NCBI GenBank assembly: GCA_028671895.1
Contig: CM053802.1
Location: forward strand, 13,089,631 to 13,153,630
Reading direction: 5' to 3'
DNA from: Oenanthe sinensis
Lineage: Eukaryota > Streptophyta > Magnoliopsida > Apiales > Apiaceae
Length of the DNA: 64,000 nucleotides
The notes below the pieces were generated by a model. The model made no database searches and was not told where the DNA came from. It was given only the letters and a program-made list of their open reading frames with translations. Each line of letters begins with the position of its first letter. Positions within the stretch are counted from its first letter, which is position 1. This document shows, in pieces, positions 11,641 through 24,639 of this stretch. Made by a program: the position numbers and the translations under genes.

Positions 11641-11645
11641 TTATA

Positions 11646-14473
11646 TGATAAAACAAACGGCTCTAATAATCTTTATAATTTACGTGATAGGATACAGATT
11701 GTCACTAATCTTTCCGCACTAATTTATATAGAAACTCGCTAGCTAAAACATTAATTATTATATATATAATAGGACAACATGAAAAAATTTAATAGTGTGA
11801 AATGATAATTTAACCCCTTTCTAATAAGTATATATTATAATTTATTTATATAAAATGACCATTTAACCTCTACATAATAATTACATATTAATATTACATA
11901 TTATTAATGTATATTAATTGTTTTGCAATTACTATTTGTCTCCTTAATTATTCCATATATCACCACATATCATATCTCATGTTTATTAATATACATTAAT
12001 TATTTTGTAATTAATATTTATATGTGTATAATATATCTTTTTAACCTCATCTAATTGCATTTTTATTTAAATTATTTGTCTTTTTTACTATTGTCCAATC
12101 TATTATGACCGTATACAAGAGATTTTTTTCTTTAAAAATTGAAATTTAAAACAAATCCGAAAAGTTACATTAATAAATATATTGTGAATGTTGATATATA
12201 CATAAAGCATTTATTTTAAATTTTATGTATATTATAACTTTAATAATTATAAATATAATTTCAAAAATATTAAAAAATATGATTTCAACAATTTTTTTCT
12301 TACATATTGAAATCTAGAAAAACTACCTATACATTCGAATTAATTTGAAAGAGAACCATTTCAAAAAATTATATTACAATAACCATCAAATAGATTACTA
12401 CTGACACTTACTTTGAGAAAATCATGCAGTAGCAGCTTTCAACTTCAGAGGGTTAATATGAATGTATTTATCTTGACGAGAATTATTTGTAGTGAATGTT
12501 ATAAATGAGTTTTCTGCATTGGGCAACTGTACACTACTAAAAAAAATTAACCAAGTAAGACAAGAATAACGGTAACAATTAAAGTTTCCTATTTTATCCA
12601 GAAAAAATCATACGAAAGTAGTAAAAAGATAATTCTCAAATTCTCCTTCATAGCCAATATGTGCATTATTTAATTTTATTGTTATTATACATAGTTATGA
12701 GAAACAGGGGGAGATGGAGATTTAAAAGAGTAAAAGCAAGAAGAAAAATAACTTTTTAGAGTTAAAAGTGACTTCGGGCAGAAAAACATAAGATTTAAGT
12801 GGATTAATGACGTCATAAGATATAAAATTTGAATTTTTAGTATGAGAATGAAGAGTTTATTTGGTAGCTGAGAGAAGAAAAAGAAATATCAGAAGTTGGC
12901 CAGAATAATTTAAACGGTAGAGAGTGTTTGAAATTTTTTGGTAATGTATATGTTGATTCCGATTATCCTACTTGTAATTCTTTATCAGAAGAAGAGGAAA
13001 TCTTATTTTTGTTCTTGTCAACTAAACGGCTAACAAACTATTTTGGTTGGACGGTTTGCTCAAATTGAAATACATTTTATATACTATTAATAATGACATG
13101 TGAAATTCTCAGTGCATCAGATAGTATCTCTAACAACTTCTAGAGGATTTAAACTCTGAGATTGGAGATGTTCCACAACCAAATGGGTTACGTCTCTATT
13201 GTAAGTTGGCTACTGCTATGTTATAACTCCAACCCTTCCGCTATTTCTAACTTTTTGCTGGTATAATCCATTAAATTCATTTGAGAGAAAAGAAAGAGGA
13301 TGTTGATATCTAGCGCCTAAACAAATAATTAGAAGCTACTTGTTTGATAAAATATTAGGACAAATTGAATTTTATCATAATGATTACTCTTTAAATTTTG
13401 TACACCCACATGACCTTTGAAACAAAATTAGTCACATTTACAATGGGTTTTATTCACCAATTACAAACTTGCAACAATTTATACTTCATACACACCTTAG
13501 TCACTTATCAATAAATTTACAAGATATTTATAAAAATAAAATATTAATTATAAAAAGTAGAATAGTTACTTATCAATAAATTTATAAGATATTTATAAAA
13601 ATAATATATTAACTATAAAAAGTAGAACCATGTACCATAATTCAGCTAGAGCATACCGTGTCTCGCATGGATTTAGAGCTAGTTACATATAGATTGACAA
13701 AAAAAAACATTACATATAGTAATAACTAATAACTCATCTTCAATTAAAGTTGCATGGGGAAGATTGATCATGCATAATTCATAAACGACATAGATTCATT
13801 TCGGTGCAAAGAGAAACGAGCGTGGTTGATTCTTTAAAAAAGAAAGTTGACACATGCATGCATCATAGATTCATAGCGGAAGACATGATTTCTTACCGTC
13901 AAGAACGTATATGGAGTTTTCGATTTTTTAATTTAGAGAATAAATTTTATTTAAGTCGAAATATAATAGGACAATGTGGATAACACTAAAGTTTGATCAT
14001 ATATATAATTAGAATAAAAGGGTTAACATGGTCGTCAGGTGGTAGTGATCGTCACCCTAAAAAATAGGAAACTCTTTTAATTATATATATACATATAAAA
14101 AGAATATTATAAATTAAAATAGTAAAAAATATAATAATATATTTAAATTATTGTTCCAGGGATGAGGATAAGGAGATGGTTGGTAAGAGTTTTATTCCAT
14201 TTTTTATATAATATATATAACAAAAATATTTTATTGTATTAGTATATGTCTATAAATACATAGTAGTATGTATTAAAATAATTATATTATAGTTAATTAA
14301 TATGATTAATAATAAAATACTATTTTTCACACTTAATATTATATAAAATTTAAAATAGTAAAAGTTAAAATAAAAATTATAATATATAAAATAAATTATT
14401 ATAAAATTAAAATAAATATATATTTTAAATATTTAAAAAGTGACTCGTACATTGTACGGGATTGAAGTTGCTA
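11646..14473. other. AT-rich intergenic spacer
   Basis: No gene is visible. It holds a tandem duplication at 13503-13631. Near 14440-14460, CGTACATTGTACGGG resembles the 3' hairpin of the Helitron-like units elsewhere in the window, without a clear CTAG end. Confidence 0.6.
13503..13631. repeat. 65 bp tandem duplication
   Basis: ACTTATCAATAAATTTA starts at 13503 and again at 13568. Both copies continue through ATATTTATAAAAATAA and end at TATAAAAAGTAGAA, with few differences. Confidence 0.85.
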
Positions 14474-14664
14474 AAACAAGAGATAGTGTTAATCAAATGA
14501 ATAATGAATCAATTATGGAATAGAAACAGAGTATATCTTTGTGGTATGCAAAAACTGAACGAGCGTTACTAAACAAGAGATAGTATTAATCAAATGAATA
14601 ATGAATCAATGGAATAGAAACAGAGTATATCTTTGTGGTATGCAAAAACTGAACGAGCGTTACT
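14474..14664. repeat. 97 bp tandem duplication upstream of the WD40 gene
   Basis: AAACAAGAGATAG starts at 14474 and 14571; both copies run to GAACGAGCGTTACT. The second copy lacks 3 bp (AATCAATTATGG versus AATCAATGG). It ends about 225 bp before the WD40 start codon, so it could duplicate a promoter or 5' UTR segment. Confidence 0.92.
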
Positions 14665-14888
14665 TTCTCTAGTCTCTGCATCCCACCCAAACAAACTGCA
14701 ACGTTCATGCAATACCCTTCTTTTTCTCCCTTCCACTTCTCTCTCAATTATTTCTCTGCCATTCCCAAAAAATATTAGATTTTTACCTGAAACTCGAAAA
14801 CAATTTCAAATAACTGTCCCATTTTTTTCTTCTTTGAATTGATTTATTGCTGTTCTGTTCTTTATAGAATTGTTGAAATCTTTCACCA

Positions 14889-17800
14889 ATGGACAAAAGG
14901 ACATTGACTATGAACTGGGACCGTTTAGGAGATGATGATGATGATCATTTCTTCGAGTCCTATGATCGGATCTCATCAGCTGTACCTCTCGACTTGGATT
15001 CTTCTGATGAAGAGTACGATGACAGTCGAATGTCATTTGCTTCTGCTGTCTCCTCTGCAGCAATACTTAATGAAATGCGCAGCTGCAGCTTCAAGTCATC
15101 AGCAAATCCTCCATCCGTTTTGGAAAACTACGATGTATGGATGGCAGAACCTGGGTCCATTCAGGATCGACGAAAACGTCTCTTCCAAGGTATGGGGTTG
15201 AACAGTAATAGAGATCTTCTTGCCATTGCCAGTACAAAGTTCAGCAGAGGTGTTTCAAAAAAAGTTGAAATCCAAAGGAAGGAAGGTAATGATAAAACTA
15301 AGACTAAAAAATCAAAAAAAGAGCCTACAACCAAGCCTGACGCTGAGAAGAAAAAATCAAATGAGGATGTTCCCGAGTCATTGCCAACAACAGCTATTGT
15401 ACTTATTCGTTCCCGATCAGATGGAGAAATAGTATCACTTACATTTGATACCAAAAGAAGGAAAGAGGAGTTAATTGGAACTGTTTCAAAACAGCGCCTT
15501 ACTCGAACATCATCAGCGATCATGACACCAAATGTTGGTGTATGCCAGGTTGCCAACGCTTTTAGACTCCAAGGAGGCACATTAAGAAAATCCTCACTAA
15601 ATAGCACTGCATTGGATGGCCAAATAGGATCATTTTTCTTAATAAAGAATTTAGATAATGGAACTGACTTCATTGTTAAGGAATACAATGACAAGGGAAT
15701 GTGGAATAAACTCAGCGATCTTCAGACCGGAAAGCAACTTACAATTGAAGAATTTGAGAAGTCTGTAGGACATTCGCCCGTTGTTAAGGAGTTGATGCAC
15801 AGGACAAGTTTATCAAAAAACCCTGACGATGACAAGAAAGTAGCTGCAAACTCATCCTTCACTAAGAACTTTTGGAACGGCAAGAAAAAAGGGGCTGCAC
15901 TATTAAAGAACATAATGGATGTAGCAAATAGCATGAGTGGATTTAAGGGTGACAAAGAAAGACCGCAGCAACAAATTCCATCAGAACAACGATCCAACAA
16001 AAACTCCTCGTCCCAGTGGGTCAAAGTTCGTCAGAACGGAAAGCAGTATAAAGAATTTACGGGTTTGCACATGTGTCAAGAAATCCAGGCTCACGAGGGA
16101 TCTATTTGGACCATTAAGTTCAGCCCTGATGCATGTTTCCTTGCCAGCGCAGGTGAAGATAGGGTTATCCATGTCTGGGAAGTGCAAGAATGTGAAGTTG
16201 TCTCATCAAAGCCACCCGATGACATGAATTCTGCCAGCTCTACACCAGTACACCCAATGGCATGCAGTTCTCCTGATCGCCCTCCTCTTCCAGAGAATAA
16301 ACCTACGCCATCGGAGAAGAAAACAAAAGGGAAGAACTCAAGCAAGAAAAAGGGAAACATAATTCCCGACTATGTCAATGTACCAGAGACTGTATTTGCA
16401 CTTTCAGAACGACCAATATGTTCCTTCACAGGCCATCAGGATGATGTTTTGGATCTCTCTTGGTCAAAGTCTCAGGTTAGTAAACTCACTGACATAAATT
16501 CCGTTATGTAGATATTAAAAAAACTAGAACACATTAAGAATCAGTATAACAATATCTTGATACCAGGATATTCTATTTTCTTATTATTAATGATGTGCAA
16601 ATTTTGTTTACGCACAGCTACTGCTTTCGTCTTCGATGGACAAGACAGTTAGACTGTGGGACATGGAAACGAAAAACTGTTTAAAGATGTTTGCTCACAA
16701 TGATTATGGTGAGATTGCATGCTGTTACAATATAAAAAGTTCATGGTTCTGACCCTATAGTAGTAATACCTTGTATTCTTGTCCATGAAATACACATAGC
16801 TGATGATGCATGATTGGTTTGCAGTTACATGTATACAATTCAATCCAGTGGACGATGATTACTTCCTCAGTGGCTCACTAGATGCAAAGATTCGAATTTG
16901 GAACGTACCTAATCGGCAAGTTGTGGATTGGATGGATGTACATGAAATGGTTACAGCCGCTTGTTACAATCCTGACGGCCAGGTAGCTTCTGGTTGCTTT
17001 TCAAGTTACCATCTGACCGATTGAACTGAATCCATCATTCAAGCCACCAGTGTAGTTATGCTTGTACATGGGTAAAACTAAAAGCCTTTAATATTATTTT
17101 CAAATTTCAGATCAACAGTAAAACAACACAAGTTTAGCTACATTTAGGAATACAGCTCATACACAACTTATCGAGTACCAGAGGCAGTCACTAAAACCTT
17201 AGTTTTCAGTTTAAACTAAATCAGAAAGCAAATCATGATGAAGTTAACATTGGATTCAGAAACCAGTAACGATTATGATAATATGATTTGGTCTTTGAGA
17301 ATGAGTATATATAACATGAATTCTTACATTTCACTCTCAATTTTCAGAGTGCCGTAGTTGGTTCACATAAAGGAACTTGTCGCTTGTATAGCACAGCTGG
17401 TATGATCTGATCCCTCAATAATTCTTTCAGATTTTTTTCTCTCTTCCCATTTCTCTTACTTCTTGCTATCTTCAACAAACATGTACTTAACCATGTTGAG
17501 TTTAGTTGTGTGTTTAAAATAGATCATTGAGTATTAAGATTCATCTTCTGACGGATCATTTGTAATCTAGATTATAAGCTAGAGCAGAAAGAGAGCATCG
17601 ATATTCAAACTAAGAAAAAAGCTCAGCCAAAAAAAATCACCGGTTTTCAGGTGAACCTCTCTGCTTTGATTTTGTTGTCTCGTCCAAGATCTATGGGAAT
17701 GTTTATCCTTATAACATACTAAACTATTCTAATTATTATCACAGTATAACCCATCAAATCCATCTGAACTGCTCATTGCTTCTGCTGACTCGCGGATTAG

Positions 17801-18600
17801 AATATTCGATGGATCAGATATCACTCACAAATTCAGAGGTACGTCCTAGCATATTCTGAGTATTCAGTTTGTTTATCACCAAATTAATGATCTTGATATT
17901 TAATTTGACAGGATTTCGAAATACTAGCAGCCAAATTGCATCTTCCTTCAGTCCAGATGGTAAATATGTCATAAGTGCAAGCGAAGATTCTCAAGTGTAT
18001 GTCTGGAAGCGTGAAGAGACTCGAAATGCAGGAAATGGCAAAAGCAAAACTATAATTAGTATCCCATCTCATGAACATTTTCCCAGTAAGGATGTTTCGG
18101 TTGCAATTCCATGGCCTGGTAGTATAAAAAATGAGGTTCCGGTTGTAGAATTACATTCCAAAAAGCACTCAAAACGTACAATTCCACAATCCCAGTCCGG
18201 CACTGTTTCCCCGACTAAAGAGGAAGTGGGAACTAATAGTAAGGCACAGCTACCACCACTTCCACATAAAAATAATCAATCAGAAAAAGTTACAAGTTGC
18301 GCAGAGGAGGATCAAGATCAAATTTCTCGTTCAGACTCGGGGATAGGCGAGTCATTCAGTTCAGCTTCAATGAGAGATGACCCATCGTCTATCTCTAATT
18401 CTAGCAGCAGTTTAGGATCTTGGTCTTCTTCTTGGTCTTGGTTTGATGTTGGCAATAGTCACGGGCACACTGTCCAAGCAACAGCATGGGGCTTGGTAAT
18501 TGTGACAGCGGGTCTGGGAGGTGAGATCAGGGCTTATCAGAATTTTGGCCTGCCACTCAAGGCTGGCCGTCAGACCTATCTCTTTAGAGACCTTACATAA
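14889..18600 (+). CDS. WD40 repeat protein, plant WDR44-like, seven exons, 916 aa
   Basis: Exons: 14889-16475, 16618-16708, 16825-16982, 17348-17399, 17571-17650, 17745-17838 and 17912-18600. All junctions are GT-AG and in phase. The N-terminal 400 residues are acidic then low complexity, with a Lys-rich stretch (about 135-160). From about residue 397 come six WD-type blocks ending in HVWEV, VRLWDM, IRIWNV, CRLYST, IRIFDG and VYVWKR. A Pro/Lys-rich insert sits inside the first. The Ser-rich tail ends SLGSWSSSWSWFDVG, followed by a last blade-like segment. The acidic start (MNWDRLGDDDDDHFFES), length and layout match plant proteins annotated as WD repeat-containing protein 44-like. The animal WDR44 binds Rab11; a trafficking role here is only inference. 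The Kozak context is ordinary. A 97 bp tandem duplication lies in its probable promoter. Confidence 0.92.
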
Positions 18601-18899
18601 ATATATGGTACTCACAGATTTGAACAAAAATGAAAACATTCAATCTTTAATTTTGCGTGACATGCATTTTGCAAGTGAATGAAAGAAGAACATCATGAGT
18701 TGTTGTCTGCAGTCAGTTGTGGGTTTCAAATGTCAATTTTCATATTATAGTCTGTAGATTAGCAGAATGATTAGAAGTTTCGAAATTCAAGCTTACACCA
18801 AGTGTATTGAAAAATTTCACTCAAGTTCAAAGTCGTATCCAAATTATTGAGAAATCACTGAAATTTGGTGCACCGGGTGTTGAATAAAATCGTCTAATA

Positions 18900-19125
18900 C
18901 ACCCCAAATTAACTTTTTTATAGTTAATTTGATTGAATTTTGACTGAAAATTAAAAATTATTCTTTTATAATTTTAAAAAATTGAAAAATACATCTTATA
19001 ATAAATTAGATATATTTTTCGATGATATACTTTTTATAATTTTCTCAATTATATGTAATTTTCAGTCAAATTTAAGTCAATTTGACCACAGAAAAGTCAA
19101 GACGGTTAATTTGGGACAGAGGGAG
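18900..19125. mobile_element. Stowaway-like MITE (226 bp)
   Basis: The right end TTAATTTGGGACAGAGGGAG is a classic Stowaway terminus, mirrored by the more diverged left CACCCCAAATTAAC. TA is on both sides (18898-18899, 19126-19127). Confidence 0.7.
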
Positions 19126-19127
19126 TA

Positions 19128-20917
19128 CTACATAATATATTCTTTAATAAATTGTTTTTAATAAAATTATAAATAAGAGATCGTTAACCCAATAAAATGT
19201 TAAATTAAAAATAATATGTTCAATATTTTATTCTAATTTTACATAAAAAAATAATTTTATCTACGTGGTGTTTGAGAATTATTTAAAAATTCATTTTTAT
19301 TTTTGATTCTCTTTATATTGATATTATAATTTTATAGCTCCTGGGCTGCCCTTTATATATCCAGAAATCATGTGTAGCTCTAAACTACCCACTCCTAGTT
19401 TGGGGCAACCAACCTAACAGCCCAAAAAGGGCTTGGTAACCAACTTAACCAAAATGAAGGAAGCCTCTCTGAAACAGTACCACTACTTCATATGTAAAAA
19501 CCCATATCAGTAACATACAGTATAGTTAACACCTCGCTTTGAGTTTGGAAATTGGTTGCTCATCGTTATTTTTAACCTCGCAAATTTAATTTTATTGTGT
19601 TTCGATTTTTATTTAGGTAATTAAAAAATTTATGCTCCCTTTGTATTTGTAAGTTAGAAACAACAAGTTAAATTTAACACCTTCCTGTGCTAGGAGCGAG
19701 AGGTAAATCGGTAAATGTTCATAGATTTGCTTTATCAGTTATTTTGAACAATCTTAAGTTGATGGAGAAAGTAAAGACAGCTAGATATATGTACTGTATA
19801 TATCAGCAGATTCTTTTCTTCACGGTGACCAATTAAACGCCACCTATTCCTCGCGACGGTCCAATTGGGTGGAGACTAGAGAGCAACATCATTATATCAA
19901 TATACCATCAATCACGCTAGATGTATGCATAAGCTAAATTTTATAATAAACCTCAAGTCAGAATATGATAAACAATTTAAAATTAGTATACTAATATTAT
20001 ATCTTAATAATAACACATTTTTATATTTACAGGATGAAAAATCACTAAAGTTATACGTTACCGGTTCATAATTTTACATGCTAAACTTTACTCTCTTTTT
20101 TTCTTTTTTTATATTGGGTATCCGTCCCTCAAGTGGATAACTAACTCAACATTCCACCAACGCCACCCATTTAAATCTGTATTGCTTTGGTGGGGAATCC
20201 AATCGGAAACCATACCTAACCACACAATTTTGAAGTGTGATAATTTGTGAATATTACGTAATTTGATTGAAATAATACAAATAAAATTTAAGTTATACTT
20301 TTTTTTCGGTTTATTTATTTATTGTTAAACTTAGAAAAATATAATGTGCTATCAAAGCATTCTAAAGAAATCATTGAAATTAGACTAAATTGAATTTTTA
20401 AAATTAATACCATATTATTCAAACAAATAATGTTTTATATATAATAATTTTAATTTTAATTTTAATTTGTGTGAAGCAAACATTTAAAATAGATGATAAG
20501 ATTTCCGTTTTCAAAGTTAAAAAATAATTATAGAGAGAAACAATACTTTCCTGCGCTAATACTCCCTCTTGTCTTAATTTATGAAATAGATATTATTTGA
20601 TTTTTTAATATGTATTTTAAAATTTTAATTATATAATTAAAAAACATATCATTTATTATAGATTTTTTATGTTAATTTTTTGTAAATGAAACTACTTCAT
20701 TGAAATTTTATTTTTATTTGCTGCTCTTCCTTCATTGTAAATTAGCAGTTTAAATTTGCATGCTGATATTTTAAGGTAATTTGAAACTTTTAAAATTTTA
20801 AATTCTTATTAAAATTCATATTTCAACTAATGTACGAGGTACGTATAGGCTAACAAATTGCGCTGCAAGTTTTCGTTAAATAGAAAATCCAATTTAAAAG
20901 GATGACTCTACAAATTA
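19128..20917. other. AT-rich intergenic spacer
   Basis: No gene is visible. A lone Stowaway-like left end (ACTCCCTCTTGTCTTAATTT) occurs near 20562; its partner was not found. Confidence 0.55.
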
Positions 20918-21153
20918 CTCCATCCGTCCCCTTTTAATTGATCCTTATTAAAAAATAAACATATTAAGAAAATATTTAATTATATGATTTGTTTTTATAT
21001 TTATCCCAAATAAATGTCTTGAATGATGAAATAAATTTGAAAATAAAGGATAATTTTGAAAAAAATAAGTAAAAAATTATATTAAAAGAAGATATAAACA
21101 ATTATTTTAGGACAATTTTTTTCATAAAACTCAAGTAAAAGGCGACGAGGGAG
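20918..21153. mobile_element. Stowaway-like MITE (236 bp)
   Basis: The left end CTCCATCCGTCCCCTTTTAA and the right end AAAAGGCGACGAGGGAG are inverted relatives. TA flanks at 20916-20917 and 21154-21155. Confidence 0.8.
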
Positions 21154-21468
21154 TAATTGTTAGTTATAAGTTGGTCAATGTTAGTTGTGCAGGCCCCTGC
21201 ATGACGGAACAACTTTTGTTAACTTCAAGTTACCAATACTACACTACACTGCAGGAAACTGATAAATCTAGCTATCTGCAGTGTTTGTACTAGGCAATAG
21301 TATGTTTTTTAATCATTGTATAGATGCAGTACGCAGCTCCACCCAAGAAAGCAAATCTGCAGGTACATATATCATCTGTCAGAAGCATGAGAGAACAAAT
21401 AAGAAGAAAGTATTAGTGAAGAAGCTGTGATCTCAGCTGCGGATCTATCTAAAACAGAATGAAAGATA

Positions 21469-21669
21469 CACCCTCACTCCCACCCATTTATTTATATTTG
21501 GGAGAGGGTGTCCGGCACACAGTAAAATATAGTTTTATAATTTATTTTTTAATTTTTTTTTCAGAAAAAAAATTAAAAAATAAGTTATGCAACTATATTT
21601 TATATGCACCTTAAAATGCATACCCGACACTATCTCCGAAATGTAAACAAATGGATGGAACGGAGGGAG
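21469..21669. mobile_element. Stowaway-like MITE or foldback (201 bp)
   Basis: CACCCTCACTCCCACCCATT at the left pairs with AATGGATGGAACGGAGGGAG at the right. An inner inverted pair also folds (AGTAAAATATAGTT / AACTATATTTTATA), so almost the whole element could form a hairpin. TA lies on both sides. Confidence 0.7.
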
Positions 21670-21672
21670 TAG

Positions 21673-24639
21673 CATATACATACATTATATAATATATATA
21701 TATATATAAGAAAACACAAACTCCCAAGCAAGTGTTCCGCAGGTAGTAGTCTTAAAATGCTTTCTTGGACAACATGTTATTTCCATCTTTGACTGGCTCT
21801 GTTGTGTTGTGCAGTCTTTACGTGATTATAATTGGGCACAGACTTCGAGCCTAGTATTCCCTCGTAATTATTTTCTGTTTATTACAGGTTACTTTCTCAG
21901 AGAACAAATTATAATTAAGAGAGAACAAATAAGACTAGCTTAATAAAGAAATCAGAATCGACAGTTATGATTACATAATCAATCAATTGGCCAAGATTAC
22001 TCATTTAGTCTTTTGTATGCAGTCAGTCTACCTGTCAGTCTTGTATAATCATTTTCTCAAAATTACTTTGTCTCTCACTCTCACTCTCAAAAGATGAGAG
22101 AGTCATGAGACACAATAAGTGACGAATTTTGATTAGACAATCAAGCGGATCTATATGGCGACGCATGATTTCTCGGGGAATGTGCACGCCTGACTTGTAG
22201 GCAGTTTGTTATTCTGGAATGTTATCACCAAGTTTGAAGCTAACTGAGTTAGCTTCCCATGGCCTAGAATTGTACTCCTCTCATTTTCTACTACTACCTT
22301 GCACTAAATCAACCAACACAAGATTCATTATCCGAACATCACATTGATACGACTACTTCACATTTCGTAAAGTAACAAAATTATTTACAGTATACGATAA
22401 AAAAAATTATTTTAGACAAAAATAATTTTGTACATTTAAATTTGACACAAGGTTATCTTCGATCTCTTTCTTGTCGACTAAGAATGAAAGTTTAGTACTT
22501 AAATATTTATCCTTAGATATTATTTTCGTCCCCTTTAAGGTTTTAATAGTAATATACATGCAAACGAAGCTAAAATATGTTGACAGGTTTGGTTTCGGTG
22601 ACAACTAGAATCCTTAGTATAAATTATTGTAATAATAAAATTATAATATAATTGCTTTTCACTTTATGAGTAGTGATTTTGTAAATTTAATTTAATTGCT
22701 AGTTTTCTAAGGCCGCCGAAATATATAAATTTTTACATTAATTTTCAAGAGATATTTTACCATCTTTTCGATCTCCTGATTTCGCTACTACATTGTTCCG
22801 TAACTTATCGTCTCTCCTAGTTTCGCTAATATATTATTGACATTATATTATGTTAATTCAAATCAAGAATGGGATAACATTTTTGACATAAATTTAAGAA
22901 TCAATTATATTTTAGTGGCCTGACAAAAAATAAAAATAAAAATTATATTTTAGTGGCCAGAATTATAGCGAGCTTTGAAATTATTGTAGTTTAAAATTTA
23001 TAAACCGATAATTAAAATTTGAACCAAGTTTCAAAAGAGTGTTTTTTCTATGAGATTTATAAATCGGTTGTTATAATTTAAATTAGATTTCAAAAAATAA
23101 CCGTGGTTAAAATTTTAACAAATAAACTAAAATACAAGAATTAATATGTGAAAAAAACAGTTAATTACTAGTTAGAAAAATAATTTTGATGATAAAGAAA
23201 CTCATAAATATATATCATAAATAAAAAAGATAGTATCACAAGTAAAAAAAGATATTAACCTCTGATCGAGTTAATGTTAAGATTATAATTCGAATCAAAT
23301 AATTTGAATTTAAATTGGACTAATAAATATGTTTTGACTCGACTAAAATTGGTTTTAAAAGTCGAGATTGAACGAACTTTTAAATTGAATTGAACCAAAA
23401 TTTTAGAATTCGACTCGATACAGTTGAATTTTCAAATTCTCAACTCTTTAAATTTGAATTTGCTAAAATATTTATATGTATTTATATGTGTTTACATATG
23501 TTATTGAAATTTCTTTTTTAATAATTAACTTACTATTTCTCCACGTAATATATACTGCTGAAGTTTAATCTCTTATATTTGTTACATTATTAAACTACAA
23601 CCACCTAATTTCCAATAAATATTTATATATATTTATGTGTATATAAAATACACACACCTGTATATAAAGCCTATTTGCTTGACTAAAAGCTCAGATATGT
23701 ACACCTTTTATTGTTAGAAACTAGAAAAACAAACGTGCATACGAATATAATTATATAGCAAGCTAAGGTTTAAAACGAGAAATCTCACAAATAAATAAAG
23801 CGATGTGTTCCTTCTGCATTTTTAAAGTATGTAAATAGCAAGTTTTCAAGTCGATGACAATAAAAGAAAAACCGACGGTGCTTTCAAATTTGATTTAAAT
23901 ATAATCAAATATCGAAAGAAAGATGTTTTAAACTAACTTTGATCAATTCCGTTTTTGAGTTTTTCCTTAAAGATCTCATTTTTTAGATTAAATATAATAA
24001 TCACCAGCAACTGATTTTCGGAGAAAATTTTCAGTATCAGAACTCAGTTCAATTAAATGTTTTATATCTTCTCATTAAAACTATTAATTAGGGTTTGAAA
24101 AAATGTTTAATATATATTATCTATTCAAGGTCTAATAAGTGGTCAACAGCAAAAGGGTGAAATATTACAGAAACTTGCTTTCCTTGGGTGGAGATCTGGT
24201 AGACAGTAAAGAAGTAATTAAGAAACAAATCACATATATATCGATTGGTGCATATCCCAGTTCCCAACATTACTTGTGAGAAATTTTTGAAAGCTACTAA
24301 AGAAGAGATCGATTTCACACAATCATAGCTTCAGTAGTGGACAATACAAACCAGCAAAACAGTCCTCGAATACTAAAACAAAACGATGAATTGAAACACA
24401 CAAATTAATTTAGTTGTACCATATATTTCTAGCTAGGGTTTGAACTAGATCATAGGAAAAAAAGTTGTTCTAATTAAACTGTCAGAACCAAATTTAAATA
24501 CTCCACCTAAACCTGATTAGCTTGTCAAACTTATGACTAGCTAGTTTCACAGTACGTATACCCGAAACGATTGAAGCTCCATATGCCACTAAAACTATAA
24601 TTCTGAAGATATGATATATGATAGGTGCGCAGAAACTTA
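21673..24639. other. AT-rich intergenic spacer downstream of the DOF gene
   Basis: No gene was recognised. An (AT)n stretch lies near 21692-21708. Segment 23270-23470 is rich in GACTCGA/TCGAGT-like words also seen at 26600-26940, which suggests a shared old dispersed repeat. Confidence 0.5.

Noticed and set aside
14932..16360. Overlapping open frames on both strands across WD40 exon 1
   Set aside because: They are shadows of the real exon; none shows family motifs or an independent promoter.
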